This document shows, piece after piece, positions 43,198 through 52,974 of a stretch of 64,000 nt of DNA. Origin of the DNA: Mastigamoeba balamuthi. Lineage: Eukaryota > Evosea > Mastigamoebida > Mastigamoebidae. Both the position numbers and the translations under genes were made by a program. How positions within the stretch are numbered: position 1 is the stretch's first letter; the number at the start of each line of letters is the position of its first letter. The DNA lies in assembly GCA_902651635.1 (NCBI GenBank), contig CACRSC010000008.1:493312-557311 (forward strand). The letters are read 5' to 3'. Below the pieces are notes generated by a model. That model worked only from the letters and a program-made list of their open reading frames with translations, did no database searches and had not been told where the DNA came from.

Positions 43198-44213
43198 TTA
43201 AAACACTGCTACATCACCATCACAGTCACGGAAGCAATGAGCTTGCTCTTTTTGTTTTACTTCTTGTGCTGACTGCTGCCTAGCTTGGCCATTCACATCC
43301 AGCTCTGGATCATCTCCACGATTCCCTGCGAGAAGTGCTTGAGACACTTTGACAGTAGTGGAGTTACGCACACGGAGGTTCTTGTATGCGGCCACGTTTA
43401 TGGGGAGGAATCGGTCCCTGTCTGGCACGCGGTGCCCAGTGGGGTCGACCGCGTGCAGCAGCCGGAGCACCGGTACCGACGCTCTCGAGGCAGCGATGTG
43501 CATGGGCGTCTGCTGGTACGTGTCCTCCCTCGCCCTCGTGTCCGCCCCCAGCTCCACCAGCCTCCCCGCGACATCGTCCCTCCCGTAGAACGCCGCCACG
43601 TGCAGCGCAGTCCTCCCGCGCTGCGTGCGCCGTTCGTGAGCAGTGACGTCAGGCTCGTCGTTTTCGTCTGTCCGGCAGGAAAACGGCGGTAGACGAGAGA
43701 AAATACTCGGTGAAAGTGCGAGCGGCGCACATTGCCCTTGGCGTTGACGTCAGCGCCGAGCCCGACGAGCATGCTGGCGACGTCCGGCCCGCAGGCGCCC
43801 GACGCGGCGGCGACGTTGAGCGGCAGGTCGCCGTCAGCGGAGCCCGACGACGACGACGACGAGAGCAGCCGCCCGCGCTCCTCGGCCCCCGCAGACGTCA
43901 GCAGCCGTCTGGCGCCCGCCGCGTGCCCCGCGCCCAGCATCCACGCGAGCGCCCCGCCCGGGGTCTCGCGGAGCTCGCGGGCCACGCACCCGCGGAGCAG
44001 CGCGGGCCACTGGGTGTCCGCGGGCGCAGGGCCGCCGTAGAGCGACAGGTGGAGGCAGCGGCAGAGCGCCGGAGCCCGCAGGGCGCAGCGCCAGCGGCGG
44101 CAGACCCGCGAGGCTGCGGGCAGGTCGCGGGCGTCCACGCGCGAGAGCAGCGCCTGCAGCAGCGCGTCGTCGAGCGCGCCCAGGGCGTCCGGGGCTCCCG
44201 GGCAGCCGTCCAT
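43198..44213 (-). CDS. F-box/ankyrin-repeat protein (301 aa)
   Basis: Two exons on the minus strand, 44213-43731 and 43620-43198, flank a 110-nt GTGCGC...ACGCAG intron with a CTGAC branch-like site; frame is kept. The N-terminus carries an F-box (about 12-50: LDDALLQALLSRVDARDLPAASRVCRRW). A short Ser-rich linker follows, then three to four ankyrin repeats (DLPLNVAAASG...GADVNAKGNRGRTALHVAAFYGRDDVAGRLVELGADTRARE, TPMHIAASRAS, FLPINVAAYKN). F-box/ankyrin proteins act as substrate adaptors of SCF ubiquitin ligases. The last about 35 residues, beyond the duplicated block, are Gln/Lys-rich and differ from the truncated copy. The start is the only ATG before the F-box. Confidence 0.8.
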
Positions 44214-44495
44214 CCCCGCATCAAGCGAATTCGCTGCTTGCGTTTTCCGCGTATTTGCGTGTCTGAGAGGAATCTGAGATTCTCGTGGATATCTGATGAG
44301 GTGGCTGGGCCCCCCTCTGCTCTCACCACGGAAGTGAGGTGTGTAACCGAGGGCTCCTCCGCCCCGGCAGAAAGAGAGCACCCGACCGCCAGTTACGTGA
44401 GATGGAAATCGACGGTTAATGGTGCGGTTGGTGTTCCGGTATTCAAAACCTGCAGAAAAGGGGACCGATGAGAGTCCGGGTCAAAATGCTCGGAT
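43288..44495. repeat. Segmental duplicate B of the F-box/ankyrin locus
   Basis: The full-length partner of 40128-40885. It includes most of the intact gene, its intron and about 280 bp upstream with the shared GGTGTTCCGGTATT leader. Confidence 0.85.
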
Positions 44496-44742
44496 GTCAC
44501 TTTGGAACCTGGGAAGGTGCTGCGCTGTCGGTTTCCCTCGGCAACGCGAGTGGGAGCACTGCACCATTTGCAGAAGAGTCCTCGTCTTGTTATGCCGTTA
44601 TAAACGTTGAGGCAAAACAGGATGTTTCAGGTTCGAGTTCGCAAATTTCAATAGCGTGATTTCAGAATTGGGCGTCGAATATCAACCCGCGGAACTATCT
44701 GGAAGCTTGTCTTATAACTTAGTTCGTTCTTTACACAGCATC
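44214..44742. promoter_or_regulatory. Divergent region between the F-box/ankyrin and LITAF genes
   Basis: The left 280 bp belong to the segmental duplication and contain GAATCTGAGATTCTC, an imperfect palindrome, near 44269-44284. The right part is AT-richer and ends in TTTACACAG before the LITAF start, so a 5' leader intron is possible. Confidence 0.45.
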
Positions 44743-45344
44743 ATGTACGCTGCACCTGGCGGATACCCCCCTGCTCCTGCCGCCTACCCGGTCGTCCCTG
44801 TCGCTGCTGTCCCTGTGGCCGAGACCATCCCCTCGGGGCAGGGCTACGCGTACCGCGATGTGTGCGTACCACACTGCTCCCATTCAACCCTTCAGTCGCA
44901 AGTGCCGGGATTTGGAAGGGGGAACTGTGTGCTTCGTTTCTGTGCGGTGCGGGCTGTGAGGGTCAACTGGTTATGCCGCCCCTCTTCTGTCTTGTGAGCC
45001 TTGTGTTGTGTCTCCCATTGCCTTCTCTGGCCCGCGGCATTACGGCTCACCTGCGGACAAAACAGGAGCGTGAAGATCAAGTGCCAGCACTGCAATGCTG
45101 TGGTGTCGACCACGATGAAGCCCAAGCTGGGGCTGCTGGTGTGGCTGATAGCCGGTGGCATGTGCTTCGTGGGCCTCTGGTGCTGCTGCTGCATCCCCTG
45201 CTGTATCCAATCGTGCAAGGATATCGTGCGTCTCTCAGCGCCCTCTGGCTCATGCCGGTTGTCTCTAACTTTGTGCGCGCGTTGCAGGAGCACATCTGTC
45301 CGTCGTGCAACAAGGTGGTTGGCAAGTTCGACCGTATGAAGTAA
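44743..45344 (+). CDS. LITAF-domain protein (111 aa)
   Basis: Three exons, 44743-44861, 45066-45225 and 45288-45344, with introns of 204 and 62 nt and GTGCGT donors; frame closes. A Pro/Tyr/Ala-rich N-terminus (about 1-38, PGGYPPAPAAYP) precedes the LITAF domain. The first zinc knuckle is CQHC, a membrane-dipping hydrophobic segment (LGLLVWLIAGGMCFVGLWCCCCIPCC) follows, and the second knuckle is CPSC near the C-terminus. The family inserts monotopically into late endosomal and lysosomal membranes and takes part in endosomal trafficking. Length and order are those of typical LITAF/SIMPLE proteins. Confidence 0.9.
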
Positions 45345-45654
45345 CAATACCGAAACCCAAGAAAACGGTCGCCGTGTTCGTTCATTTGCACTTCACACAT
45401 AGCTCTGGTGTACGAACTGTAGTATTTCTGCTGGTGTCCTCCCTTGCACCCCACCCCGCTCATAAGGAACAACGTTTTCTGCCCGGCCTCTTCTCTTCGT
45501 CAGAAGTGTTGCATCCTCCGAGCCCCCACTCTGCCTCGTTGTTCGTGCCATACTGTCTGAAGAGTAGCGCAGCTTTGTGGCTCCTTGGGCAATCAAAACA
45601 GTGGTGACATCTGTCTCAACGCGTGTGTAGACGCAGTGGGCAGGATCGGGGCTA
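45345..45654. other. Spacer between convergent genes
   Basis: Shared 3' flank of the LITAF gene (plus) and the next minus-strand gene. Nothing else is seen. Confidence 0.5.
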
Positions 45655-46353
45655 TTAGACGGTGCTGACGCAGGTGAACCAGGGGGCCAGCAGCGCAGCG
45701 TCCTCCGAGGAGATGTTGTCCATCGCCTGCTCCTTGAGCTCGGTCTTCCTCCTCTCGCCCCTGCCCTCGCCGTCGCTTGCCGGGCTCTCGCTCCTGAGCT
45801 CGTTGTCCATCAGGTTGACGCCAAGGCACTCCTCGATCTGCCTGCGCATCGTGCTCGACTGTATGGCCCGGAACCGCGTGCGGGCCTCCTCCTGCCGCGC
45901 GATCCGCATCTCCGAGGGCAGCCTGTGCACCAGCGACACCTGGCCGCTGTCGTCGACGACGCCGTCGTCCTCGGCAAAGGCCACGCGGCGCAGCTGCAGG
46001 TGCAGGGGGTCGGGCCTCGCCTGGGCTCTCCGTGCGACCGTGGGCGACGGCTTCCGGAGCTGCGCGGCGCTGATCGCGGACACGAGGCTCAGGTGCGACC
46101 CCCAGTGCATCACCACGGCCCCGTCGATCGTCGCGATCGACGTTGCGGGGCTGCACGTCCTCTGCACGATCTCCTGCTCCTCCGACACCACGGGAGCCGC
46201 CTTTGCAGTCCGCGGTCGCTCTGCGGGCTCCTCCTCGCGGCGCGGTGACTCGGCAACTGTGAGGACTGCTGGCTCGCACCGAGGGCTGCAGCCCTGGGAG
46301 CTCCTGCGGTCCTGGCTCTGGTGCCTGCCGCCCGCGCTGACGACGCCTCCCAT
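45655..46353 (-). CDS. Hypothetical protein with N-myristoylation-type start (232 aa)
   Basis: Single exon. The start MGGVVSAGG fits an N-myristoylation signal (Gly2, Ser6). The N-terminal third is Ser/Arg/Pro-rich; a central segment (TIDGAVVMHWGSHLSLVSAI) could be a beta-hairpin; the C-terminal half is helical and charged (MRIARQEEARTRFRAIQ, MRRQIEECLGVNLMDNELRSE). I do not recognise a family. I chose this frame over an overlapping 301-codon frame because residue composition is natural and the neighbouring minus-strand gene has the same kind of start. Confidence 0.6.
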   Translation of the reverse strand: MGGVVSAGGRHQSQDRRSSQGCSPRCEPAVLTVAESPRREEEPAERPRTAKAAPVVSEEQEIVQRTCSPATSIATIDGAVVMHWGSHLSLVSAISAAQLRKPSPTVARRAQARPDPLHLQLRRVAFAEDDGVVDDSGQVSLVHRLPSEMRIARQEEARTRFRAIQSSTMRRQIEECLGVNLMDNELRSESPASDGEGRGERRKTELKEQAMDNISSEDAALLAPWFTCVSTV

Positions 46354-46538
46354 TTATTGAAGTTGGTATCCAGCTCGCTGGCTCTATTCTGAGCAGCCGG
46401 CCCGATTCTGCGGGTTCCTCAACGGCGAGGAAGAGGAGTTGCGCAAAGCAGCGGTGTCGGTGTTGTTCCCTTTTCGGTGGTGTCGCACGATTTTGCACGG
46501 CGAGGCAGTTTACGGCAGTCGACGATGATCGCGGAGCG

Positions 46539-47039
46539 TCAGTGCGTTGAGGTGTGCGACGTGAACGACGTGTTCTTGGGCGTGGCGGGGCTGCCCCGGA
46601 CCTCGTTGAGCCACTCGAGCTGCTTCTGCGTCGGCGACAGCCTGCTGCGCTCGGCGAACTGCTGCGAGCTGTTGGCGTCGGTCGAGACCGTGCAGAGGGC
46701 CCCGCCGCCGGCGCCGACCCCGACGACGACGCCGGGCACCTTGGCCTTGATCAGCCCGCACGTGCCGTCGTCCCCGCGGAAGTGCGCCCACTTGCTGAAC
46801 GACACGTTCTTGGCCGAGGCCCCGCGCTGGCACTTGGACGACGACGACGACGACGACGCTGACGACCACGGCGACGACGACAGCGGAGGCAGCCGGTCCA
46901 CGCGGCCCGTTCGCAGGGTCGCCAGCAGGCAGCGCGCGGCCCGCTGCGTGTGTATGTCGGGGAGCACTGGAGCTGGGCGCTGCGGTGCGGCGACGGCGGG
47001 GGCAGAGACTGCCGAGTCCGCAGAGGCCCCGCAGCCCAT
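46539..47039 (-). CDS. Hypothetical protein with MGCGAS dual-acylation start (166 aa)
   Basis: Single exon. MGCGAS is a textbook context for N-myristoylation at Gly2 plus palmitoylation at Cys3, so attachment to the inner face of a membrane is likely. A poly-Ser run (about 75-90) precedes the most ordered part, SAKNVSFSKWAHFRGDDGTCGLIKAKVPGVV (about 95-125) and QKQLEWLNEVRG. No family recognised. A longer frame upstream lacks coding character, so the ATG at 47039 is preferred. It lies head to tail with the MGGVVS gene downstream. Confidence 0.6.
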   Translation of the reverse strand: MGCGASADSAVSAPAVAAPQRPAPVLPDIHTQRAARCLLATLRTGRVDRLPPLSSSPWSSASSSSSSSKCQRGASAKNVSFSKWAHFRGDDGTCGLIKAKVPGVVVGVGAGGGALCTVSTDANSSQQFAERSRLSPTQKQLEWLNEVRGSPATPKNTSFTSHTSTH

Positions 47040-47382
47040 GGTTGCTGCGGGCGGTGTAATAAGTTGTGAGGAGGGCTCAGATTGGGCCACAGCGGACAGC
47101 CTCCAGGCGTTTTGGAAAAAGTTCCTGTTCGCACATCGCAGACATCGAGGTCCGGATGCCACGGATGCTCTCGGCGGGCGGGCACTCCCAGAAGGAGACA
47201 AAGGGCCACTCTATTTCGAGCAAATTCTCCCCCTTCTCTACCTGTCGTCATTCTCTTACGAGCCAGTGTTCGAAGATCTCCATCGGGCCATATCACAACG
47301 CCGAATCCGCGAAGAATCTGCGAGTCACGGGGGGATTTGTGTGACATCACTCACTCCGAGACTCTCTTCGTAGCCCACTCTA
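47040..47382. promoter_or_regulatory. Divergent region between the MGCGAS gene and the Spen-like gene
   Basis: The 343 bp hold both promoters. A GAATCCGCGAAGAATCTGCGAG stretch near 47301-47325 repeats the GAATC/AATCTG words seen upstream of other genes here. Confidence 0.4.
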
Positions 47383-48506
47383 ATGCACCGCGGAGGGCCC
47401 GCACGCCGAGGGCGCAACGTCTACATCCGCGTGCGCGAGCAGGGCCTGCTGTACGCGCACTCGGACGAGCTTGCGACCATCATCGCGCGCAACGGCGCGC
47501 GTGTCGACTCGCTGAGGTTCGCGCCGTACCGGGCCTACGGGTTCGCCATCGCGCACACTGCCGAGGACTCTGAGCGCATCATCGCCGCCCTCCAGGGGCT
47601 CCCGTTCTACGGGGAGCCCATCCAGTGCATGTACTCGGAGAACCAAGTGCGACCACGCTACCCTTGCGATGCGACTTGACAGCTACAACACTACCAGGCG
47701 GCGTTCCCGACGCTGGACCACTCGGGAAACAGCACAGCCCCGCCGAGGATATTCCAGCAGCAGATCAACCTCGGCAGCACGAGCAGAAGCAGGTCGAGGT
47801 CGAGGTCGAGGTCCCCGGGCGGCAGCAGGAGGGGCAGGAGGAGCAGCAGGTCCCCGAGCCCTGCGTGTGCGAGGCGTGCGAGGAGCAGGACGAGGAGCCC
47901 CACGGAGAGCCGCAGGAGGGACTACAGGGACATGCACGCGGGAAGGGTACCTGCGCCCAGGCCCTTGGTCGAGGCACCGATGCCCCTCCCCGAGCGGCCG
48001 GTCAGCACGGCACTGGGGCCCGACAGGGACGTCGTGTGGCACGGGAGGCTCTCCAAGGTGCGCCTCTGGAGAAGAACTTAATTCTGATCGGAGAATTGCC
48101 TGCGTTGAGTCAGCTGACTGATCCACCAATGAAATTCAAGGGGGGGAGCGAGTGCGACGTCGAGGTCGTCGGGCCGTGCCCGCGGTGGGCGGTCCCGGCG
48201 GACGACGGCGCGCGGCTCGAGGTCCGCAGCAAGGTCTCGGAGGCCTCGCTGGCGGATTTTGCGCGCCTGGAGTCGTCGCGGGTGGTTGCCTGCGCGCGCA
48301 TCGAGCTCGAGGTCGGCAGATCGAGTCCCGCCAGCCGCAAGAACTACGACGACCTGTACGCGTTCCTGACGTCGTCGCGGGCCGCGGGCGTCGTCGACAT
48401 CCCCGGCGAGAGGGACCTCAAGGTGTACGTGGTGGCCGCCGGGGCCCCGATCAACGGGGTGGGCCTCGCGGAGAGGAACTGCCTGCTGTACCTCCTCGTC
48501 CTCTGA
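47383..48506 (+). CDS. Compact Spen-like protein: RRM, RS-rich linker, SPOC domain (329 aa)
   Basis: Three exons, 47383-47646, 47698-48057 and 48141-48506; introns of 51 and 83 nt keep frame. The N-terminal RRM (about 10-85) has RNP2 VYIRV and RNP1-like YRAYGFAIAH. An Arg/Ser repeat region (about 115-165: SRSRSRSRSRSPGG) follows, as in splicing regulators. The C-terminal about 130 residues form a SPOC domain: VVWHGRLSK, ECDVEVVGP, LEVRSKVS, then YAFLTSSRAAGVVDI and DLKVYVVAAG. Spen/RBM15 proteins couple RNA binding to transcriptional repressors or m6A and splicing factors in the nucleus. Animal members are far longer; plant and protist forms such as this one are minimal. Confidence 0.85.
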
Positions 48507-48719
48507 CTCGGCCCGAGATATTCGTGAGAATCGCACGGCATTTTTTCCGTCAACACGCAACGTGGAATGTTCCATGCGTTAATGCGTTCCTTCCTTTTTC
48601 CTCCTCTGCACACACGTGTTATCACACCGTCGGTTGGATCAGAGGCCGCCTTTCTCGTTCATTAAAATAACTTCATCGCAAACACCCTCTCCCCCCCGTC
48701 GCCCGACCCGCCTCATCCC

Positions 48720-51700
48720 ATGGACAATCTGCGAGTCGAGGCCCGCGACAAGGCCGGCGTGCGCATTCTCCCCCGCTCCGCCCGCGGTCTTTGTGCTCAC
48801 GGGGCGGCAATCGGTGCTGGCCTGCTGTGCCCACCGCAGCTCAACCTGCGCGAGCTGTGCGAGCACCGCGCGCCTCTGGACAAGAAGACCGCCAAGACGC
48901 TCGTCTCGTTCCTTGTCTCGCGCTGCGGCACCGTCGACGAGCAGCACGTCGTCGCCCAGGCGCTCGTCCCTGAGGCCAAGGCCGGTGCGTCGGACCGCTC
49001 CGCCTCGCCGCTGGCCTCTCTGTTGCTCACGTGCTCCCCCTCGCAGCGCTGCACCTGGTGTTCTTCTTCCTCAGGGCGGACCAGGCGTTCCAGGTGCAGC
49101 CCTCAGCCCTCAGCCTTTGCCCTCCCGGACTGAGGCGCTTGCAGGCCGAGTTCGAGGGGCTGAGCGTCGGCACCATTGCGTCGCGCATGCGGCTCGACAT
49201 GCACGTCGCCGAGGGCCCCGAGGAGCACGCGCGCACGGCCCTGCTGCTCATCTCGTTCCTGTCGAACCACTTCTCCAAGGCACGGCGCCCCCTGCCCCCG
49301 CGGCTGCGACCGAGAGTGGCCACGGGGCGTCGCGTCTGCGGCGTTTTGCGTCGGGTCTCACTGTGCTCTGCGGCAGCGCAGTTTGCCAACTGGAGGCTCT
49401 ACGTCCGCAGGCAGGCCCACGAGCAGGTTCGGGAGGGCCTGTTCCGGCTGCTGCCCACGGCCGAGGTGCCCGAGATGGTCCGCAGCCCCGACCTGATGCG
49501 CGTGTCCCGAGTCATACACGTCGCCGACGACGACGCGGGGATGACGTCGGGCGAGGAGCAGGGCGGGCGCATGGCCGGCGCGGCGGCCATGACGGCGATC
49601 CGCCTCAAGGACCACCTGCCGCCCCCGGAGGACAGCGGCTGGTACCATGCGAACAGCCCGCAGGAGGTCGAGAAGATCTTCTGCACGCGTATCTCCAAGG
49701 TATCCAGATTCCTGGAATCTGCTACCGCTTGATTTTTGCTCCCTCGGAGCTGAGCAAGGGGCGGGGGATGCGCCGTGTGCCCTGCTCCTGCTGCAGGGCT
49801 TGACGACTGTCGAGGTCGAGGAGAGGCTGGCGGACTTTGGGCGGAACGAGCTGCCCAGGTCGCAGCCGCCGTCGCCCCTGAGGATGCTGCTGGAGCAGCT
49901 GACCGACTTCATGATGCTGACGCTGATCGTCGTGCTTGTCATCGAGCTCGCCCTCCAGAAGTGGGCTCCCGCTGTCGTCCTCTTTGTCGTCATCGCCTTC
50001 CAGGCCACTGTCGGGTATGCTCCCGTGCTCCGTGAGCAGTAGTGAGCCACACACGTTTCATGGATAGACGGCCGAGCGTGTTGTTGCGGTTATACGTGGG
50101 GCTTTTTACTCCGAGAGCTGACCTGGGGACCACTCCCCTCCTCTTCTTCCGGGTTCCTTGCTGCTGTGCAGGTTTGTGCAGGAGCTCAAGGCACAGCGGG
50201 CACTGCAGAGCCTCGAGTCGCTGCAGGTGCCCTCGGCGACGGTGGTGCGCTTCGGGTCTGTGCAGACCATCGACAGTCGTGACATCGTGCCCGGCGACAT
50301 TGTGCTGCTCGAGGAGGGCTGCAAGGTCCCCGCGGACCTGCGCCTCGTCGAGACTGCGGGGCTCTCGGTGCTCGAGTCTGTGCTGACGGGCGAGAGCGTC
50401 GGCGTGGAGAAGAGCACCGCCGCCATCTCGGGGAACAGCGTGGCGCTGGGCGACATGACCAACACGGCGTTCATGTCAACGGCGGTCCTGCGCGGGAGGG
50501 CCAAGGGCATCGCCGTCGCAACGGGCAGGCACACAGAGATAGGCAAGATCTCCAAGGTCCTCTCCCACAAGGGCGACAAGTGCGAGTCCACCCCACATCT
50601 CTCTGGGTCTCTGCCTCGCTCACGTTGGCGTGGGCCGTGTGGAGCAGCAAGACGCTGCTGCAGAAGAAGCTGGCAGTGCTGGGGAAGGTGCTCGTGGCGG
50701 GGGCGGTGGCCGTGTGCGCTCTGGTCGTCGCAATATACCTCGTTCGCACGCGGCTGAGGCGAAAGCTCGACAAGGACGACGCGATGGGCGCTCTGGAGCT
50801 GGGCGTCATCCTGGGCGTCAGCGCCATCCCCGAGGGCCTTGTGGCCGTCGTCACCGTCGCCATGGCCGCCGGGGTCAAGCGCATGGTGAAGCAGAGCGCC
50901 ATTGTCAAGCGGCTGGCGACGGTAGAGGCTCTGGGCTCCGTGACGACAATCTGCTCGGACAAGACGGGCACCCTGACCCAGGGCTGCATGGTCGCCGCCG
51001 AGCTGCGGACCCCGCTGTACTCGGTGACGTTCCCCGTCTCCCCGATAGGCGAAGGGATGCTCGTTGTGGGTGCCGATGGCGCCCCGGCGTCGGCGAGGAC
51101 GTGGCCGCCGCAGTTTGAGGCGGCAGTCATGTGCTGCGCGCTCTGCAATAACGCGCACGTCAGCAGGGAGAGCGAGGACGGCGACGGAGGGTGGACGTAC
51201 ACTGGCGACCCCACAGAGGGCGCCATCGCTGTCGCAGCGGAGAAGATGGCGCTGGGAAAGGCGCACTGGCAGAGCGCCGGCTGGTCGTTTGTCTGCGAGG
51301 AACCATTCGACAGCGACCGCAAGTTCATGAGTGTCGTCTACCGCGACGACAAGAGCGGGCGCCACCTGCTGCTGGCAAAGGGGGCGCCTGAGGCCGTGCT
51401 CTCGAGGTGTGTGTCGTCTCTCGTTGGGGCGCTGGACGCGGCGGTCATCGACGGTGATGCCGCGGACATGGCCCGCAAGGGAATGCGCGTGTTGGCGCTG
51501 GCTGTGCGCGAAGTCGACGGGGAGGCTGTGGCAGCGGCGCTGGCGTCGCCGGAGCAGCTCGAGCGGGGGCTTGTGTTTGCGGGGTTCGTGGGGCTCGTCG
51601 ACCCCCCGAGGCCCGAGGTGGCAAGCGCCATCTCCGTGTGCAAGGAGGCGGGCATCAAGGTCTGCATGATCACGGGCGACCACCCGCTCACGGCCCTCGC

Positions 51701-52974
51701 CATCGCCTCCCAGCTGGGCATCGCCGAGCCCAACGACGACAAGGCGCTCGTGAGTTTTTCGACTTCTCCCCGCTCTTTCGCTCTTTCGCTCTTTCGCCTG
51801 CAGTGACCAGCCCATCTGCAGATGCGCGGGACAGATCTCGAGGCGCTTCCAGACGAGCAAGCCCTCGCGTCGCGGGACCCCTTCCCCACAGGTTCGCACG
51901 GATCCCATCTCTCAGGGAGGAGCTCACCGCCGAGCGGGCAACAGTATTCGCGAGGGTGTCTCCAGAGCACAAGATGAAGATCGTAAGAGCGTTGAGGAGT
52001 CGCCAGGAGATCTGCGTCATGACGGGCGATGGCGTTAACGACGCCCCGGCGCTCAAGGAGAGCAACATTGGCGTGGCCATGGGCAAAGCAGGCGCGGACC
52101 TCACCAAGGACACGGCAGACATGATCCTCCTCGACGACAATTTCCGTACGCTCACGCGGCACTGACGAGCTCTCTGTTTATTACCTCGCTTGTGTTGATT
52201 GATTTCGATCGCGGGCGCCCTTCAGGGACGATCGTGATGGCGGTGCAGGAGGGAAGGCACATATTCGACTCGATCAAGAAGTTTGTGGTATTCCTCGTCA
52301 GCTGCAACCTCAGCGAGGTCGTCGTCATGTTCCTCTGCGCGGCGCTCGGCCTCCCTATGCCGTTCCTGCCGATCGTTATCCTCGTCGTCAACCTGGGCGA
52401 GGCACTGCCAGCCATGGCTCTGGGCTTCGAGCCCCACGATAGGGGCCTGATGAGCCGCAAGCCGCGCAACCCGAGCAAGGGGATCCTGTCGCGCAAGGCC
52501 TGGATGCTGCTGACGTTGCAGGGCGTCTCGATGGGCGTGCTGGTCGCCATCGTGTACAGTTTGCTTGTCGCGTTGGAGGAGCCTGAGGCTGCAGACGAGA
52601 CCAGCGACGGAAAGACGCCCGAAGGCCTCCAGAGAGCTCGCGCTGTCGCTCTGATCACCATTGCGTGCCTGCACAACATGCACTCGCTGCTATCGCGGTC
52701 GCTGCACAACAGCGTGTTCGTCATCAACCCGTTCAGGAACAAGTGGCTGCTCCTCGCGGTTGCCACCAATCTGATCATCGTGTGCTTCATCACGTTTGTG
52801 CCCCGGGTGGACGACCTCTTCGGACTGGGGATGCCATACGGCACGGACATCGCCAAGATGCTGGGGTGCTGTGTAATTCACTTCACTGTGGTAGAGTTGT
52901 TCAAGGTCTATCTGAGGTGCTCTGCAAAGAGAAGTGCCTCAAGGCAATCTGGATTGTGGTACTCGGAGGTCTGA
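48720..52974 (+). CDS. P2-type cation-transporting ATPase with about 250-residue N-terminal extension (about 1176 aa)
   Basis: Proposed exons: 48720-48984, 49047-49093, 49145-49279, 49382-49699, 49797-50014, 50172-50579, 50648-51749, 51822-51856, 51892-52145 and 52226-52974; the sum is divisible by three. The intron 51857-51891 (35 nt) must start with GC (GCAAGC) to keep frame, and 49280-49381 may be a second GC-AG intron. The ATPase core has [46 protein letters not shown] and [11 protein letters not shown], so the phosphorylation and hinge motifs are complete. M4 has IPEGL and M5 CNLSEV, but M6 reads VNLGEALPA where SERCA has NLVTDGLPA. The first about 250 residues have no counterpart that I recognise in P2 ATPases. 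Likely a Ca2+ or Na+ pump; the ion is uncertain. Confidence 0.82.
51857..51891 (+). other. 35-nt GC-AG intron in the P-type ATPase gene
   Basis: Upstream frame reads DLEALPDE and downstream frame [11 protein letters not shown]...[10 protein letters not shown]; the two differ by two bases. Removing 51857-51891 (GCAAGC...CCACAG) joins them as PDEEFARIP, the expected family sequence. The only GT in the stretch would give a 23-nt intron and a poorer join. Confidence 0.65.

Noticed and set aside
42549-43283. 244-codon plus-strand frame ending in poly-Gln/Asn/Pro
   Set aside because: Most of its length is the AAC/CAC microsatellite; no start context, domain or splice support.
46477-47373. 298-codon plus-strand frame over the MGCGAS gene
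   Set aside because: Asp/His runs come from the antisense of the poly-Ser stretch; no domain and a less plausible start.
51869-51891. 23-nt GT-AG intron in the ATPase gene
   Set aside because: It also restores frame, but is implausibly short and gives a poorer protein join than the 35-nt GC-AG alternative.
50106-51908. 600-codon minus-strand frame over the P-type ATPase
   Set aside because: It is antisense to the conserved ATPase motifs, with His/Arg-rich composition and no recognisable domain.
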